A stretch of DNA of 64,000 nucleotides from positions 31,911,194 through 31,975,193 of the forward strand of contig OZ038450.1 in NCBI GenBank assembly GCA_964036195.1, written 5' to 3'. The translations under genes and the position numbers were made by a program. Position 1 is the stretch's first letter, and each line of letters begins with the position of its first letter. Below, piece by piece: positions 1 through 13,900 of this stretch. The DNA comes from Sphaerolaimus hirsutus. Lineage: Eukaryota > Nematoda > Chromadorea > Monhysterida > Sphaerolaimidae. Under the pieces are notes generated by a model. It saw only the letters and a program-made list of their open reading frames with translations. It did no database searches and was not told the DNA's origin.

Positions 1-297
1 TTCCTCACTCGTCTTCAAGAGGAAATTATTCGAGAGTGGGATTTTTCAAGGGCGGCATTATATAAGCAAATACTGTATCATGAAATGAATACTCTGGTCA
101 CTTTTCTGCCCAAATTTACTCTCAAATTGGCTCATTTCTGTACTTGATTACATTTTTTCAACCATCAGAATCACTTATGTTTGCAGGTTTGACCATTTTC
201 ACCTCTAAAATTGCAAATCCCACTATTTGTGTTTCCAAATTTCCACACAGCTAGAACTACTTTCACCTCTCTGCATTCCACATATAGAAAAAGCATA
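1..297. other. No gene seen
   Basis: AT-rich DNA before the first repeat element. Short ORFs here have no coding character. I see nothing further. Confidence 0.5.
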
Positions 298-558
298 CCG
301 TATTTCCTCGAAATACCCCCCCCCCTCCCTCGAAATACCCCCCTCAAAATGGCACTATGGATTTGTGGTCCGGGAAACACAAAACAGATGTTCAAAACAC
401 TTGATGTGTTACGTTAGAACATCGTTTATACCATCTACATCCTTATATACGGCTGTAAAAACCTAAAAATGGTGGTTATTGTTGCATTTTTCACGTTTTT
501 CTCTCGAAATTCTCACTCTGAAACAATAAACCCCGGGGGGTATTTCGAGGAAATACGG
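298..558. mobile_element. Palindromic MITE, CCGTATTT family, copy 1
   Basis: Starts CCGTATTTCCTCGAAATA and ends with the reverse complement, flanked by TA on both sides (296-297, 559-560). The arms are runs of C or G broken by TTTCGAG-type words. It encodes nothing; ORFs reading 'YRISSKYPP' arise from its ends. The same ends recur at 1214, 9338, 10011, 21130 and 28917. Confidence 0.8.
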
Positions 559-667
559 TAGGTGCACTTCAATATATTGAACCTACCCATACCATAGCAT
601 TCATCATCAATCAGGAATGACATCCAAGCAATTTTAACCTATCCCTAACCCTTCGACATCTATGGGC

Positions 668-826
668 CCCCACACGCTAGTTGACATCGACACCAAATGT
701 CAACTGGTGCCGATCCCAATTCAAAGCTTGTTGACGAGCCGACGATCGACGCTCAAACGCAAGCTTTGAATTGGGTACGGAACCAGTTGACATTTGGTGT
801 CGATGTCAACTAGCGTGTGTGAGCCT
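668..826. repeat. Fold-back repeat (CACACGCTAGTTGACATCGA arms)
   Basis: Near-perfect inverted repeat of about 65-bp arms. The left arm begins CACACGCTAGTTGACATCGA and the right arm ends with its complement. The centre lies near 745. The words GTTGACA and CTAGTTGACA recur in fold-backs near 39670 and 49570, so this looks like a small non-autonomous family. Confidence 0.75.
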
Positions 827-1213
827 ATATATGAACCCCTGTAGTGCAGCATCAAAACCGTGGATACCCCCTAAATTAAATGTACATAAATACAAATGCG
901 AACACACATTTTTAAATGTTATAATATTTACTTTATGAACAGCTGACGTGATATTTGAAAGTCAGTTGAAAGCAGTATTTAAGTAGCACACTTTTGTTCC
1001 ACACACTTTAGTGAGCTAACATGTTATTTCCTTAAAACACAGATATTTTGATGAAATCCTGACTAAATTCTATCAATGCCACAAATGACAAAATAATGTT
1101 GAACCAAGAATGTATTCACAATTCCAGCAAATGCTGATATTTTCCACAAAATTTTCAACAAGTGACATTTATGAATTCAATCCATCAGAAAGTGCACTTT
1201 TCAAAAACATCTA

Positions 1214-1639
1214 CCGTATTTCCTCGAAATACCCCCCGGGGGGTGATTGTTTCATAGTGCTCCCGAGAGGGGGGAGGGGTAAACGAGGGGGGGGGGGGGT
1301 ATTTCGAGGGAGGGGGGGGTTATTATTTCACAAGAACTTTTTTGAAATCCTAGTACAAAATCCTTATTTGTGATGTGCGCTGGGGTAGAAAAATACATCA
1401 ATAACTGACATGTAAAGACTCCTGTAGACTAATATTAGTATGTAGGTGGTATAAACACTGTTATAACGTGATTCCGACATTGTTTTAACGTGTGTCCTGC
1501 ACTCGTGTTGTTCTCTTTACATTCAATTTGGGGGTGGGGGGTATTTCGAGGGGGGGTGATGGTTTCATAGTGGTCTCGAGAGGGGGGGGTCAAACGAGGG
1601 GGTATTTCGAGGGGGGGGGGGTATTTCGAGGAAATACGG
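1214..1639. mobile_element. Palindromic MITE, CCGTATTT family, copy 2
   Basis: Same ends as the copy at 298-558, with TA flanks at 1212-1213 and 1640-1641. The interior has long G runs and an unrelated AT-rich core. Non-coding. Confidence 0.8.
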
Positions 1640-1825
1640 TAGTGCAATTAACTAAACATTTTACCACAGTCCTCTTCCTGTCAGTACTCTCAACATAAAT
1701 CACTACTTGTCACTTGAAAAAGTGCAGAATATGCTCACCAATTCCAATTACAAGTGAATACCAATAAACCAAATTTCAGGATTTTCTTCCTTGAAACCAC
1801 TCAGTAACTAAATATCTATTCACAA

Positions 1826-1909
1826 ATGCACCAGGCAAACATGCAGACACTATTGACATTAATCAGTTTGGCGGTGCTGACAGCTGGTGTCGAGGCAGTC
1901 GAAAATAAG
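1826..1909 (+). CDS. Amidase exon 1: signal peptide
   Basis: 28 codons starting MHQANMQ, with a hydrophobic stretch (LLTLISLAVL) and an AGVEA cleavage-like site. It ends in phase 0 at AAG|GTAAAC. The same layout recurs at 15628 in the paralogue, which supports the start. Confidence 0.85.
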
Positions 1910-4900
1910 GTAAACAGATATGATAAAATGTGCTTTTTGTTGGAGCTACTGACTAATTTTCGTTCATATGAATCTTTTATGCATCCCAGCAGTGAAAAAA
2001 AATATTTGAGACATCTGTTTGGCTGAAAAATAATAATCAGAATATAAAAAATACGGCCTCAGACTACTTCCTAGAAAAAAAACTTTATTTTGCTCAAATG
2101 CAATCACTGCATTTTGACAATTACAATCACAAAAGTTTACTGGCTACAGCCACTGTTTTGTTAAGTGCACAAATGGTGTGCATAGAAGACTTCTGCCAAT
2201 CTATTGATGTGAACTGGCCCCAGATTTTGAGGAAGGCATGCCTAAAAGGCAAGTGCATGACACCGCATGTCAGGCATGTCAGGCATGTCGGGCGCCTGAT
2301 GTGCAGTACTCAATTGAATCTTGTTGAATGAGATATGCCTTACATGCATGCAGGGCATGTCACGATGTGCGGCAGGGAGGATGGAAACCTGTTTTCCTAG
2401 TAAAGTTTGGGCCTAGAATCACAGAATTTTTCAATGTATTGGAGGAGTGCATGTGATTTTTGATTCAATTGAAAACTGAAATTTTGATATGAAGAAAAAT
2501 GAACCGCACATTTCTAGGACATTGAGCACATTTCAGTGTTGAGCTTCAAGGATTTTTATGCAATATCACCACTATCAGTCGTATATGTATAAGCTATTCC
2601 AGAGATGTTATCACTTCAGGACTGAAATGAAAACTCATTTTCCCAGACACTATGCATTGCTCTTGGTGGCAGCTGTTCCAACAAATGCCACAAAGGTGCG
2701 GAAAGGGTGCCTGGGAAATGCCTAGGCCTTGCAATAGACATCAAGTGTTGTGTGCCTTACCAGGTCAGTTGTTACAAACTAGAATTGAATTTTTTAGGTT
2801 GAATTTATGACATGCTCAATACATTTGTGATTGCATTCAGTTAGATGTGGTAAGATGGAATAAAAAATTATAGTAAAAACAAGAAAAATTCAACAAAATT
2901 TTCAGGTTCAATTTATGATAATTTAAAATTGTAATGCTAATATCAGTCCAAGGCAGGGTTGGTTTTATAAAAATCATTTGTATACAAATTGTATAAAAAT
3001 TGTATAAAAATGTATTTTATTTTTATTTTATTCTTGTTTCATTTTATTTTATTTTATTTTATTCCAAAATAATAATAAAATAATAAAATTGACCATTTTA
3101 CAAAAATTTTACAAAAATTTTACAGAAATTTTACAAAAAATAAGAATCTTGCATGCAAGGTCAGAAAAATGTGATAATTAGACCTAAATATAAAAAAACG
3201 TGTGACAAATTTTTCATTACTTTGCAAAAGTTGCATGCAGTAGGTATTGTTAGCTAGTTGCAAGTGTTGAGTTACAATTATCGATAAGAATGGTTTGCAT
3301 TTTCAGTAGAAGGATTACTGGAGTGTGCTGGGCACATTTATAAAACATCATGCAAAGTGTCAATTGTCATGACAAATGTAGTAGTGTCAATTGGCATCTC
3401 AAATGTCAAGCAAAGTATAATTGTCATGACAAATGTCAAATTGTGTAAATTGTGTATCTGAATCTTATGTTTTGGTATCCAAACCTTATATTTTGGTATC
3501 CAAATCTTGTTTTTGTATCCAAATGTTCACATAAGATTTGGTTACAAAAACAACCAGCTTTGGATACAAAAGATAAAATTTGGATAGAATTTGCTTTACA
3601 GTTTCCACTTTAATTTATATTTGTCATGACAATTGACACTTCACCTAACATTTTCATGAAAATTGACACTTTCCATTCCATTTCATATGACATTTTGACA
3701 CTTTACATGGTTTGGGACTGCCCCAGCTCCGCGAATAAACGGGTTCAAAGTATAAACAACAGAAAAAATTTTTACAAAAAATATGAATTTTTATACAATT
3801 TTTACAAAAATATGAATTTGTATACAATTTTACAAAATTTTTACAAAAATTCGAATTTTTATACAATTTTTATTTTTATTTTGAAATTTTCCATTTTATT
3901 TTATTTTATTTTATTCTTCAATTTTCCATTTTATTTTTATTTTATTTTTATTCTTTTCTGAGATTTTGCCAACCCTGGTCCAAGGGAAAAGGATGGATCA
4001 AAAAATGACAAAATGAAAACCATATTTATGATCTGTTGTGCAGAAAATTGCATGGAATATTTTTGGGAATGCATTTGTGATTCAATATCAAATCATGCAT
4101 ATTAAGCTAAGTCAATGACTGTAGACTTTCCCAATGGGGACTTTCATTTCAAAAGTTATCATATCCAGATTTTTCGATTTTTCAAAATCGCATTTTAAAG
4201 TTTGGCGCTGGCCCGGCAGCGCCATGTTTGGGCGACAAAGCTTGCCCTGCACTTTTCAGATATCTCGGACATTTGTCTACAATTTTTGTGTCCTTAAATT
4301 TTGTCGGCTGGTAAATATTTTGGGAGTTATGTCATATTTTGTAAACCACCCAAAATAAGGAGTAAATTTGAAAATTTGAACTTGAAATGTAAATAACTTC
4401 CCAACGGTGCATCGCAGGGCAAAACCAATTACACCACTGAGAAGCCCTTTTCGAGAAGTACACAAACCTAAATTTTCAGATCTATATTTATACCTGTACT
4501 CGATTTATCGAGCAAAATATATTTGGAAATTCACGTATGAACTTTTGGAAATGAAACTTTATTTTGTATGGGAATTCCAGCCGGCTCTTCGCGAGCGATC
4601 CGGAGCACGCGTGAACTTTTGGAAATGAAACTATGTTTTGGACTTGTGAACTTATGAAATGAAACTCCTGTGGTCTGGGATGGATATGTGAACGTTCGAC
4701 GTGAAACTTCTGTTTTTCATAGCGGATTTGAGATGGATATGTGCACTTTCGATATGAAAATTGTGATTTTTCTGGAAATCGGTACCACTGTATCTCAGGA
4801 ACGAAATGGACTATAATGCTGATTTTTTTCTAAAATGTGAAGAACTATACGTGGAGGTAAAATCCACGCTTAACTCGATTTTTCTGGATTTGGCGCTTGT

Positions 4901-7900
4901 GAACTTTTGGAACGGAAGTCCCCATATAGACTATCATTCATCTTTGGACAAACTAAACTTTGGGCCATCACACAGGAAGAAGCATGTACAAAACAGGGTG
5001 GTACTTGTCGATTCCAAAATACATGCATAGGCTGCAACGATAAGCCTGGAGGCAGGCTTTCCGCGAGATTCGGGTTATTTTGGTATACCACGTAACACGC
5101 TTATAATTCCATCTGTAACCCGTGCGCACACGTCTTTCAGTTAATTACGTAAAAAGAGGTCTCCTGGAAATGGATACCTAACCCGTCTAACGCGCAAATG
5201 AGCGCGTGCTAAGAAAATCGATTTTTAAAACACACGCAACAAGGCGGGTGATACATATTTGTTGACCTCGTTATTTAGTGTGGAGCGTGTACTACAAAAA
5301 CGTATCCCCCGTCTGTTTATTTGAGAAACCCAGAAAAGCGTGGTATACCAAGGTTATATACCACGTATGCTGTATTCGGGGGTGAGTAAAAAATATGTGA
5401 CAAATACATATACTTTGAAAAATATTCAGTATTTACACCAACTGTGACCTCCCTCATGACCTGCTGCTGCAAACTGAATTTTATTGAGTGATTAGGTGAG
5501 CAAAGCATGTGAAAAACTGTGTACATAAAATCGTTACTAATCTACTAATTGGTGCACTGAGTTGATTAATTTAATAATTTGTCACAGTGCATTTCTAATT
5601 GCCAGATAAGTGGTAATTATCCCCCCCCCATTGTTGCTGTGAACTACATTCAATTGAGTGATTAAGGTGATCAAATCATGTGAAAAAATGTGTACATGAA
5701 ATTATTAATTATCTACTAATTGGTGCACTGAGTTAAAAAATCATTTCATCACAATGCATTTCTAATCGCCAGATAAGTGGTAATTATCCCCTCATGCTGC
5801 TGTGAACTACCTACATTTAATTGAGCGATTAGGGTGATCAAACCATGAGCAAAAATGTTCAAGCAAAAAGCAAAATTAAATAATCACAATAATTGATTAT
5901 TGATGATCAAATCATTCAAAAGTTGAAATGCATAACTCAAAATGTCAGTGTGTGGTGTCTCATTTCAATGTACATAGCACCATAAACATCCATAAACATC
6001 TACAGGTGCCATTTAACTTCATCTGCGCAGTCCGCACAGTCAGAGTTGCTAAAATACTCTAAATTTTGGATAACAAAAAGGATATTAGGAAAACAGAAAA
6101 CTGTTTAGTTATTCAAGGATATTTTTGAGAAATCTTGCTCCACAAAAAAACATATTCATTTAAAATGCGTATTTTTGAGTTTTAAAATACAATTTGGGTA
6201 AAAAGAATAAACCATGGTTCAGTACTTTAACAACTCTGGTTGTCCCAAGGTTTTGTGAAGATGCATAGTGCTGTGCTGATTATCGCGCATTTGAATATAT
6301 GGAACAGTAAACAAAAAAATGTTGCTACATACTCCCAGTTGCGCCCTGTAAAGTGTAAAGTCAAGTGTCAAATGCCATGCAAATTTGTCAAATGCCATGC
6401 AAATTTGTCAAATGTCATGCAAAAAGTCACAATTTAACAAGTGGCACAATATTTGTTTTGTTTGTATGACAAAATTTTGTTTTACATTTTACATGACATT
6501 TGACATTACAGTGTACACATGCAGAACTGAAAAGGTTTGCTATGATTATACTCTTTTTCTGTTTACTTATAACACGTCTAACGCGTAAAAAAATTTTCAT
6601 CGTGGTAGGACAAATCAATATAACCCGAATTCTTCCAAATGATGCGTGTTAGTGAACCCAGCTAACACGCTAAATCGTTTGACCCCTGTTGCGCTCACAC
6701 CACATAACGCGTACTGTGTCGCGTTAGTGGAAATCAATACCACGCAACTAATTACTAGAGCGGGTTAAACAAAATGCTGTTCGCGTGGCAGTTTACCACG
6801 TAAGTATATCGCGGGGTATACTTTCGCGGACAGCCTGCCTGGAGGATGCCCCAAACAGCCAGGAGCCGTCAAGTCGGTTTACACAATGGCCCCAAGGCCA
6901 ATAGAGTATACTCAATTTTCAAGTATACTCGAGTATACTCAAGTATTTTCAAATAAAGTATACTCAATTTTCAAGTATACTCAAGTATACTGAAGTATTT
7001 TCAAATAAAGTATACACAATTTTCAAGTATACTCAAGTATACTCGAGTATTTTCAAATAAAGTATACTCAAGTAAAGTCTTGATTTTTGAGGTGTACCTG
7101 GGGCACGTTCCGCAAGTTGAGAAGTGAAATAGCAAAAGCAAAGATAAATTACTTGATATTTATATTTTTTAGTTCGCTTTTGTCAATTTAATTGCCATTT
7201 CACCTCACCTTTGACATACTTCACTTTTGCAATTCTACTATTACTTCTCCACTTGCGGAACTGGGCCCTGTTCCCCACTGAAACAATTCTGAACTTAATC
7301 GCAGGTGCTGCGTGAATGACGCAGACAGAGCGATACCAGGTAAACAATAACGGGGGTGCACTGATACGCGCATCTGCCCGTTACGCACATTTGCCCGTTT
7401 TTTTCACTTGACACCTTTTCAAGTGATTTTCAGATATGAGTAAAGTGAAAAAAGTTGCGCAATGACATTAGTGAACTTTTTTCACTTCACTCATATCTGA
7501 AAATCACTTGAAAATGTGTCAAGTGAAAAAAAAACAGTGAAAAAAAGCCAGTTTTCACTGTTTTTCACTTATTTTTCACTTTTTCACTTATCGGGCAGAT
7601 GTGCGTATCAGGCCTGCCCCAACAATAACGATCACGATTTACGATAACAGTAAAAATTTTGTACTATAATTAAGACAAAAAGTGTTTAAAAAGGCCACAC
7701 CCAACATTCAGATTTCGAAATAACACAAAGGCCGTCAAAACACCACAACAAAAGGAAAAAAAGCGCAACAGTAGATACAATAGTGTTGCACTACACTGTA
7801 ACAAATACAGCTGGTGCCACCCCCAAGCCCTGTAAAATGCCCTGTAAACGTCAAATGCCATGCAAAGTGTTTAAAGTCATGTAAAATGATCTGGCAAACA

Positions 7901-10900
7901 CACATTTGACATTTTCCAGGGCATTTCACAAGACTTTATACACTTTGCATGACATTTGACACTTTCCATGGCATTTTACAGGGTCTGGGAGTGCCCCCTG
8001 AACAAGCACTCAGAGTGCTAAACGATAGAAAGCTAAGTGCGCACTACGTGGTTGCCAGAAATGGCACCATTTACCAACTTGTGAAAGAAACTGACAGGGC
8101 ATGGCATGCAGGTGGGTGAATTTAACAAATTGAAAAATGATTTAATATAAGTTAAAAATAGGTAAATAGCAGAGTTGTTAGAGTTACTGAACTTTTTTCA
8201 AAAGTATATGTAATGGTGAGTATTTTATTTTTACTCACCACAAAGTATAGAAAATGTAAAATACTTTTTTTACTCGTACTAATGCGTAAATGTGAGTAAA
8301 ATACTTTTTCCCAAGGAAAATGTATTTTTACACTGATTTTTACATGTGAGAGTGAGTGTTACACTGAAAGACACAATATATCTCATTTTTTAGTGATTAT
8401 TGTTTACTTTTTAGAAAAATGATATGATTTCTTTAAAACTTTCTTATTTTAGCAGCAGAAAATTGTGATTTTAGAAACAAAAATACATTTTCTCTGTACG
8501 CGTTTACCAAATGTACGCGTAAAAGTAAGTACATTACTTTTTGAAAAAGTATATGTAAATGTATTACCGCGTACTCGCGTACTCGCGTACGCGTATTTTT
8601 CGAGTAAATGTACTAACATTTTAACAACTGTGGTAAACAGGCGAGTCACTCAACCCGCAATTATCTGTTTTACCGCGATATTAAATGAAAATAAGCTGTA
8701 GGCTACGTCAACTAGCGATTTTGAGGGTCAAGGATTTTGAAGGATTTTGATTTTGTACCCGCGACCCCCCCAGAAAAATGTTCAGCTATCAATCCCTCTG
8801 GAGGAGCGATTTGATACCGCATTTCTTCTAATAGAACGGCACCTCCAATAGAACGGCAGGTTTTGGCACTTTTTTGCATTCACGAAATTAATAGAATGGC
8901 AGCCTCCAATAGAACGGCACCTCCAATAGAACGGCAGGTAGAAATTACGTGGGAAGAGTGTCAGAACACACAAATATTAGAAAAATGGGTGGTGAGAACA
9001 TCCAAGGTGTTCATTACTATGATTTGGGGTTTTTTTACATTGGGTTTTGTTTGAATTGATGCTCTAATAGTAAAATATTGTTCATTAAAACCACTATCTT
9101 TCGTTCAAATAAAAAATGTCTGAAAAATATTAGTAAAAAGATATAACGGCAGCCTCCAATAGAACAGCAGGTAAAAAAGTTGACAAAAAAATAGAACGGC
9201 GCTCTTCTATCCAGCCCCCGCAGGGGTCAAAATGTTGGAGATGCCTGATGATATTAAATATAATATTACTTGATAAGCACCTTCATAAATCATGATTTGA
9301 TCAGCCTAGAACAAACAGTAAATTTCACCGTCATGTACCGTATTTCCTCGAAATACCCCCCTCGAAATAACCCCCCTCAAAATGGGCACTATGAATTTGT
9401 GATTCGGGAAATGGATAACAGACGTTCAAAACACTTACTGTGTTACGTTAGAACATCGTTTATACCATCTACATCCTTATATAAGGCTGTAAACACTTAT
9501 ATGTGGTGGTTATTGTTGCATTTTTCACGTTATTCTCTCAAAATTTTCACTCTGAAAAAATAAGGAAATTTTCACTCGAGGAAATACGGTAATCATGCAT
9601 ACTAGATCATGTTTTTTCTTGCTGTTGCGGGTCGTTAGGGGCCGTGCCAGACCCTGTAAAATGTTGAAAAACATGAAAAGTGCTTATAGTCATGTAAAAT
9701 GGCAAACATACGCATGTCATTTGACATTTTACAGGGACTGGAATCGGGCCCAGGGAAATTTGTTAAATGCAGTCACGTAGACGAGGCGCCATGGAACAAA
9801 TATCCCAACAACGCTGATAACAAAAAAATCTGATCTAATGTGCATGATTTCAATCTTAAAATTGATGTTTGTCCTAGCCCTGGGCAATGTGACTGATCAA
9901 GAGCGATGCATCACACTTAAAGTTCGTACAGTACTTTTGTCAGAGGAAATCTAAGCGTATTTACTGAGTACTCAACTACCGTATACGTATTTTTTGAGTA
10001 AACGTAAATACCGTATTTCCTCGAAATACCCCCAGGGGGTTTATTTGTTCAGAGTGGAAATTGTGAGGGGGGGGGGGATTATTTCGAGGGGGTCTTTTTC
10101 AAGGGGGGCTTATTATTTCGTCAGAAATTTTCACGAAATTCATAGTAAAGGGTATGCTTTTATATACCCAAAACAGGTAATCAGCGTGTCCAAGCAACAT
10201 ATTTTGACATATCAACGTCCATCACTTCACAAACTAGTATATGTGTAGCTGCGATGCAAACTGCGACCAATATATACATCATGTACATTGCATACATCAC
10301 TCACGTACACAATTCCAGACGGGGGTATTTCGAGGTGGGGGTTTATTTTTTTCCCCAGTTCAAAAACACCTGGGGTGGGGGGGGGAGGGGGTAAATCAAG
10401 GGGGTAATTCAAGGGGGGGTAAATCGAGGAAATACGGTACCTACGTTTCAACAATTATGGATAAAAACTGGTAATCCAACACAGGAAGCAGTACGTGGCC
10501 AAAAAAACCGAGTCGCGGCGATGTAAATTCTTACTCGATTGGCATTGAGATAGAGAACAATGGCTATGAGCCATTCTGCAGACAGCAGATGGGTTCCCTG
10601 GTGCCAGATTCGATTTGCCCGACACCATTTTTGGGCAACCCGATAAATTTCGTTCACACAAGTTCCCGCAGGCTGATTTGTCAATGTCGTAGGAGGGATG
10701 GCCAAAAAAACGTTTTTGTTGTTTTTTTGGCCATCCCTCCTCTGACATTGACAAATCGGCCAACCATTGTTGTTTTTTAAAAGATTTTAATTAAAGCTGC
10801 GTTTACACTGGCACGTGTGACGACAAAATTTTTTTGGGCTTTCAACTTTCGTTATGTGACGAAAATTGAATATATGTTGTGTCAGATACCTAGATCTCGA

Positions 10901-13900
10901 TCACTCTTTTTGCCTAGGACAAACATAAATTTTTATATATGACGTGATCATACACAATAAAACAAACAAGAAAATTTGTCGTCACAAGTTGTCGGTTCGA
11001 GTTGTTCCCGGGAGCCTCGTTAACGAGGCTCCCGGGAACAACTCGAACCGACAACCTGTGACGACAAAAATTTTGTTTCGTTTTATTGTGTATGATAACG
11101 TCATATAAAAAAATTTATGTTTGTCCTAGGCAGAAAGAGTGATCGAGATCTAGGTGTCTGACACAACAATTATTCAATTTTCGTGACATAAAGAAAGTTG
11201 AAAGCCCAAAAAGTTTTTGTCGTCACACGTGTCAGTGTAAACGCCGCTTAAAACGTTTTTTTAATAAAGCGGGGTTTTTGAAAGCTCATAAATATGGTTA
11301 TGGGTCAACATATACAGGTATACAGGGATATTCTAGATTTAGACCCTTCGGGGGTAGATAGATAGCTGGGCAGTTTGGACGGGGGGGGGGGGGGGTTACC
11401 CACCCCAACCCCCTTAGGAGACCCCTGCAGGTATATCAGACAATTGCCAGTACTTTGTTATGTTATATAGGGCCACAGAATGGCTGTGAAGCCATGGGAT
11501 TACATTACAAGTAGTGATTTTTGTCAAGAATATCAGTTTTACATTGACCTATTGTGTAAAGTGCCGGCTAATATAATTGAGCTTTCGGCTCGAAATTGCG
11601 ATATCGTTAAATTACTCACCCCCTAAGCGAAGCTTGGCCCTGTGGCCTGGGTTGGAGTTAGCCCCAGGTTTTGTCTACTCGCACCCCTGGGGGGACCCCT
11701 GTGGCTGCACCCCCTCAGCCACAGGGGCGCCTCCCGTAAATTTTTTTCATTTTTGAGTTGGTCAATATAATCAAGCTTTTTGCAGCATTTTTTTTGCTCG
11801 CTTTACACGGAATGTGTAAAGCGAGCAAAGCTATCCGATTTGGATACTTCAGGTGTAGAAACTCACGCTCTTTCTTTTGAGCGTGGATTCAAGCCCTGTA
11901 TCTAAAAAAAATCGAATTATTTAAGTTATCGCTGATTTAAAAAAATCAGTCTATTGTTACTGAATCTACAGGGTGGGGGTAAAAATTTAAGTGTGGGGGC
12001 GTGAAAACTTAATGATGGGGTTGAAAATTTGACAAAGTATACAGAAAACTATGGCGCACATTTTGAATACATCACCCCCACACATCTGTACACCCAGAAA
12101 AAACTTTCGTAAGATAAAATTTGAACTTTAAACTAACGTTTTATTGTCCTCCTCCGCCCCTGGACGAGATAACGTTAGTTTAAATTTCAAATTTTATTTT
12201 ACGAAAGTTTTTTCTGTGTGTACAGATGTGTGGGGGTGATGTATTCAAAATGTGCGCCATAGTTTTCTGTATACTATGTCAAATTTTCAACCCCCATCAT
12301 TAAGTTTTCACCCTCCCATAGTTAAATATTTACCCCCACCCTGTAGATTCAGTAACGATAGACTGATTTTTTTGAATTCAGCGATAACTTTAAAAAAATT
12401 GCGATTTTGTTTTGATACAGGGCTTGAATCCACGCTCAAACAAAAGAGCGTGAATTTCTCTTCCAGACGTAACAATTTCATACTGATTGCGCATTGTGTG
12501 TAAAGCGCGCAAAAAAAATGTCCGTTAACAGCTCATTTATATCAGCCAGGCAAAAAATGAAAAATTTTTATGGGGGGCGCCCCTGCGGCCGCATCATAGC
12601 AGCCACGGGGGTCCCCCCGGGGGTGCTTCTAGTCAAGTCCTGGGGGCAGTTGCATATCGGGCCGCTTGGCCCAAATCCTCTTGGGGCGTGAGTTATATAT
12701 GTTTAAAAACAGATGTCGTGAAAAGCTCAATTATATTAGCCGGCTCTTTACATTGCATTTTGTTGAACATTCATGACTTCAAGTGAAGTTGGGCATTGAA
12801 AAGTGTTTAAATTAGGTTGCAATAGAAGGCTCATACAGTGGCAGTGATTTTTCACACTCTACAAGTATATGGGAGCACAGTGACTGGGTATTTTACACTA
12901 CACTAACATATTACAGCTTATTATGACACAATAGCATGAACAAATGGAAGCTTTCACACTAAAAATGCCTCAAAACCAATTAAAACAACCACCAATGGTA
13001 ACGGGTATGTGCAATTGCGTGCTTGCGTGCAAAAAATGCAAAATACCCACTAGTGCATAAGTACAAAAAAAATTGGCTGATGTTTTTTTTAAAAAAATGG
13101 TTTCGATACCATGTTTGTTTTTTAAGCATTTTTTAAAAACAAACAGTTAAAAAACATCGGCCATCCCTAGTCATAGTGTAGTATTTGATTGAATTCCTAC
13201 ATACTACAATAGGTAGTGATGTAAAAGCGCTATGGCGCTTGGTGCCACATTTGCTCAGGCACAGGGACGTATCCAGGATTTTTGAGCGGGGGGGGGGGGC
13301 TGCTTGTTTACGGAGGCCGGCGAGCGGAGGGGGGGGCTCAGCCCCCCCCCCCCCTAAAATTTTACCTACAGAGTGGCGGAATGGCGCCATGGCACTGGCG
13401 CCAACGCCATGGAACGCTGTGTATGTATGTAAATATACATACAAATACAGCAAACAGCACACAATTGACTATATTTATACCGATTTTGGCCACAGGGAGC
13501 AAATATGCTGATAATACATCACCTGTGCTGAAAAATACTTGTAATGCGCAAAAAAAATTTTACGCTGGCGTTGAAAAAGTGGCATTTTCCGGCCACTTTC
13601 TGGTCTCACCCCAGGAAGGGGGGGGGGCTGCTGCCCCCCCCCCCCCGCCCCCCCTTGGATACGGCCCTGCTCAGGCACCATTGCCGATCGGTGCTAATGG
13701 TGAGAAATGTGTCGTCGCTTTTTACATCATTAATCATATTTACGTAACCAGGTGTAGGTGAAAAAAAACCATCATTATTTACCTAGTTGCAAAGATGACT
13801 TTCTCCGATACCAGACATTTAAAATTAATCGGTCCACCCGAAGAACACGTAGGGCAAATTGAAATGGACCCCTGGTCCACCTGGTGGAAAATATCAAGGG

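Larger units (their letters stand above)
10603..13869. mobile_element. 3.3-kb TIR element inserted in amidase exon 7
   Basis: The left end GCCAGATTCGATTTGCCC pairs with the right end (complement GTCCATTTCAATTTGCCC); similarity continues for about 50 bp with GGG and CCGAT-AATTT words. The 7-bp duplication CCCTGGT flanks it (10596-10602, 13870-13876). The interior is a stack of fold-backs and a nested hAT MITE, with no transposase seen. Confidence 0.7.

Noticed and set aside
10448..10763. Minus-strand ORFs over the amidase exon and adjoining hairpin
   Set aside because: Antisense of a strongly supported exon plus a palindrome; no independent coding signal.
13133..13761. Proline/glycine-rich ORFs of 100-160 codons on both strands
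   Set aside because: They read through G and C runs of the hAT MITE 13262-13669 and have no domain or splice support.
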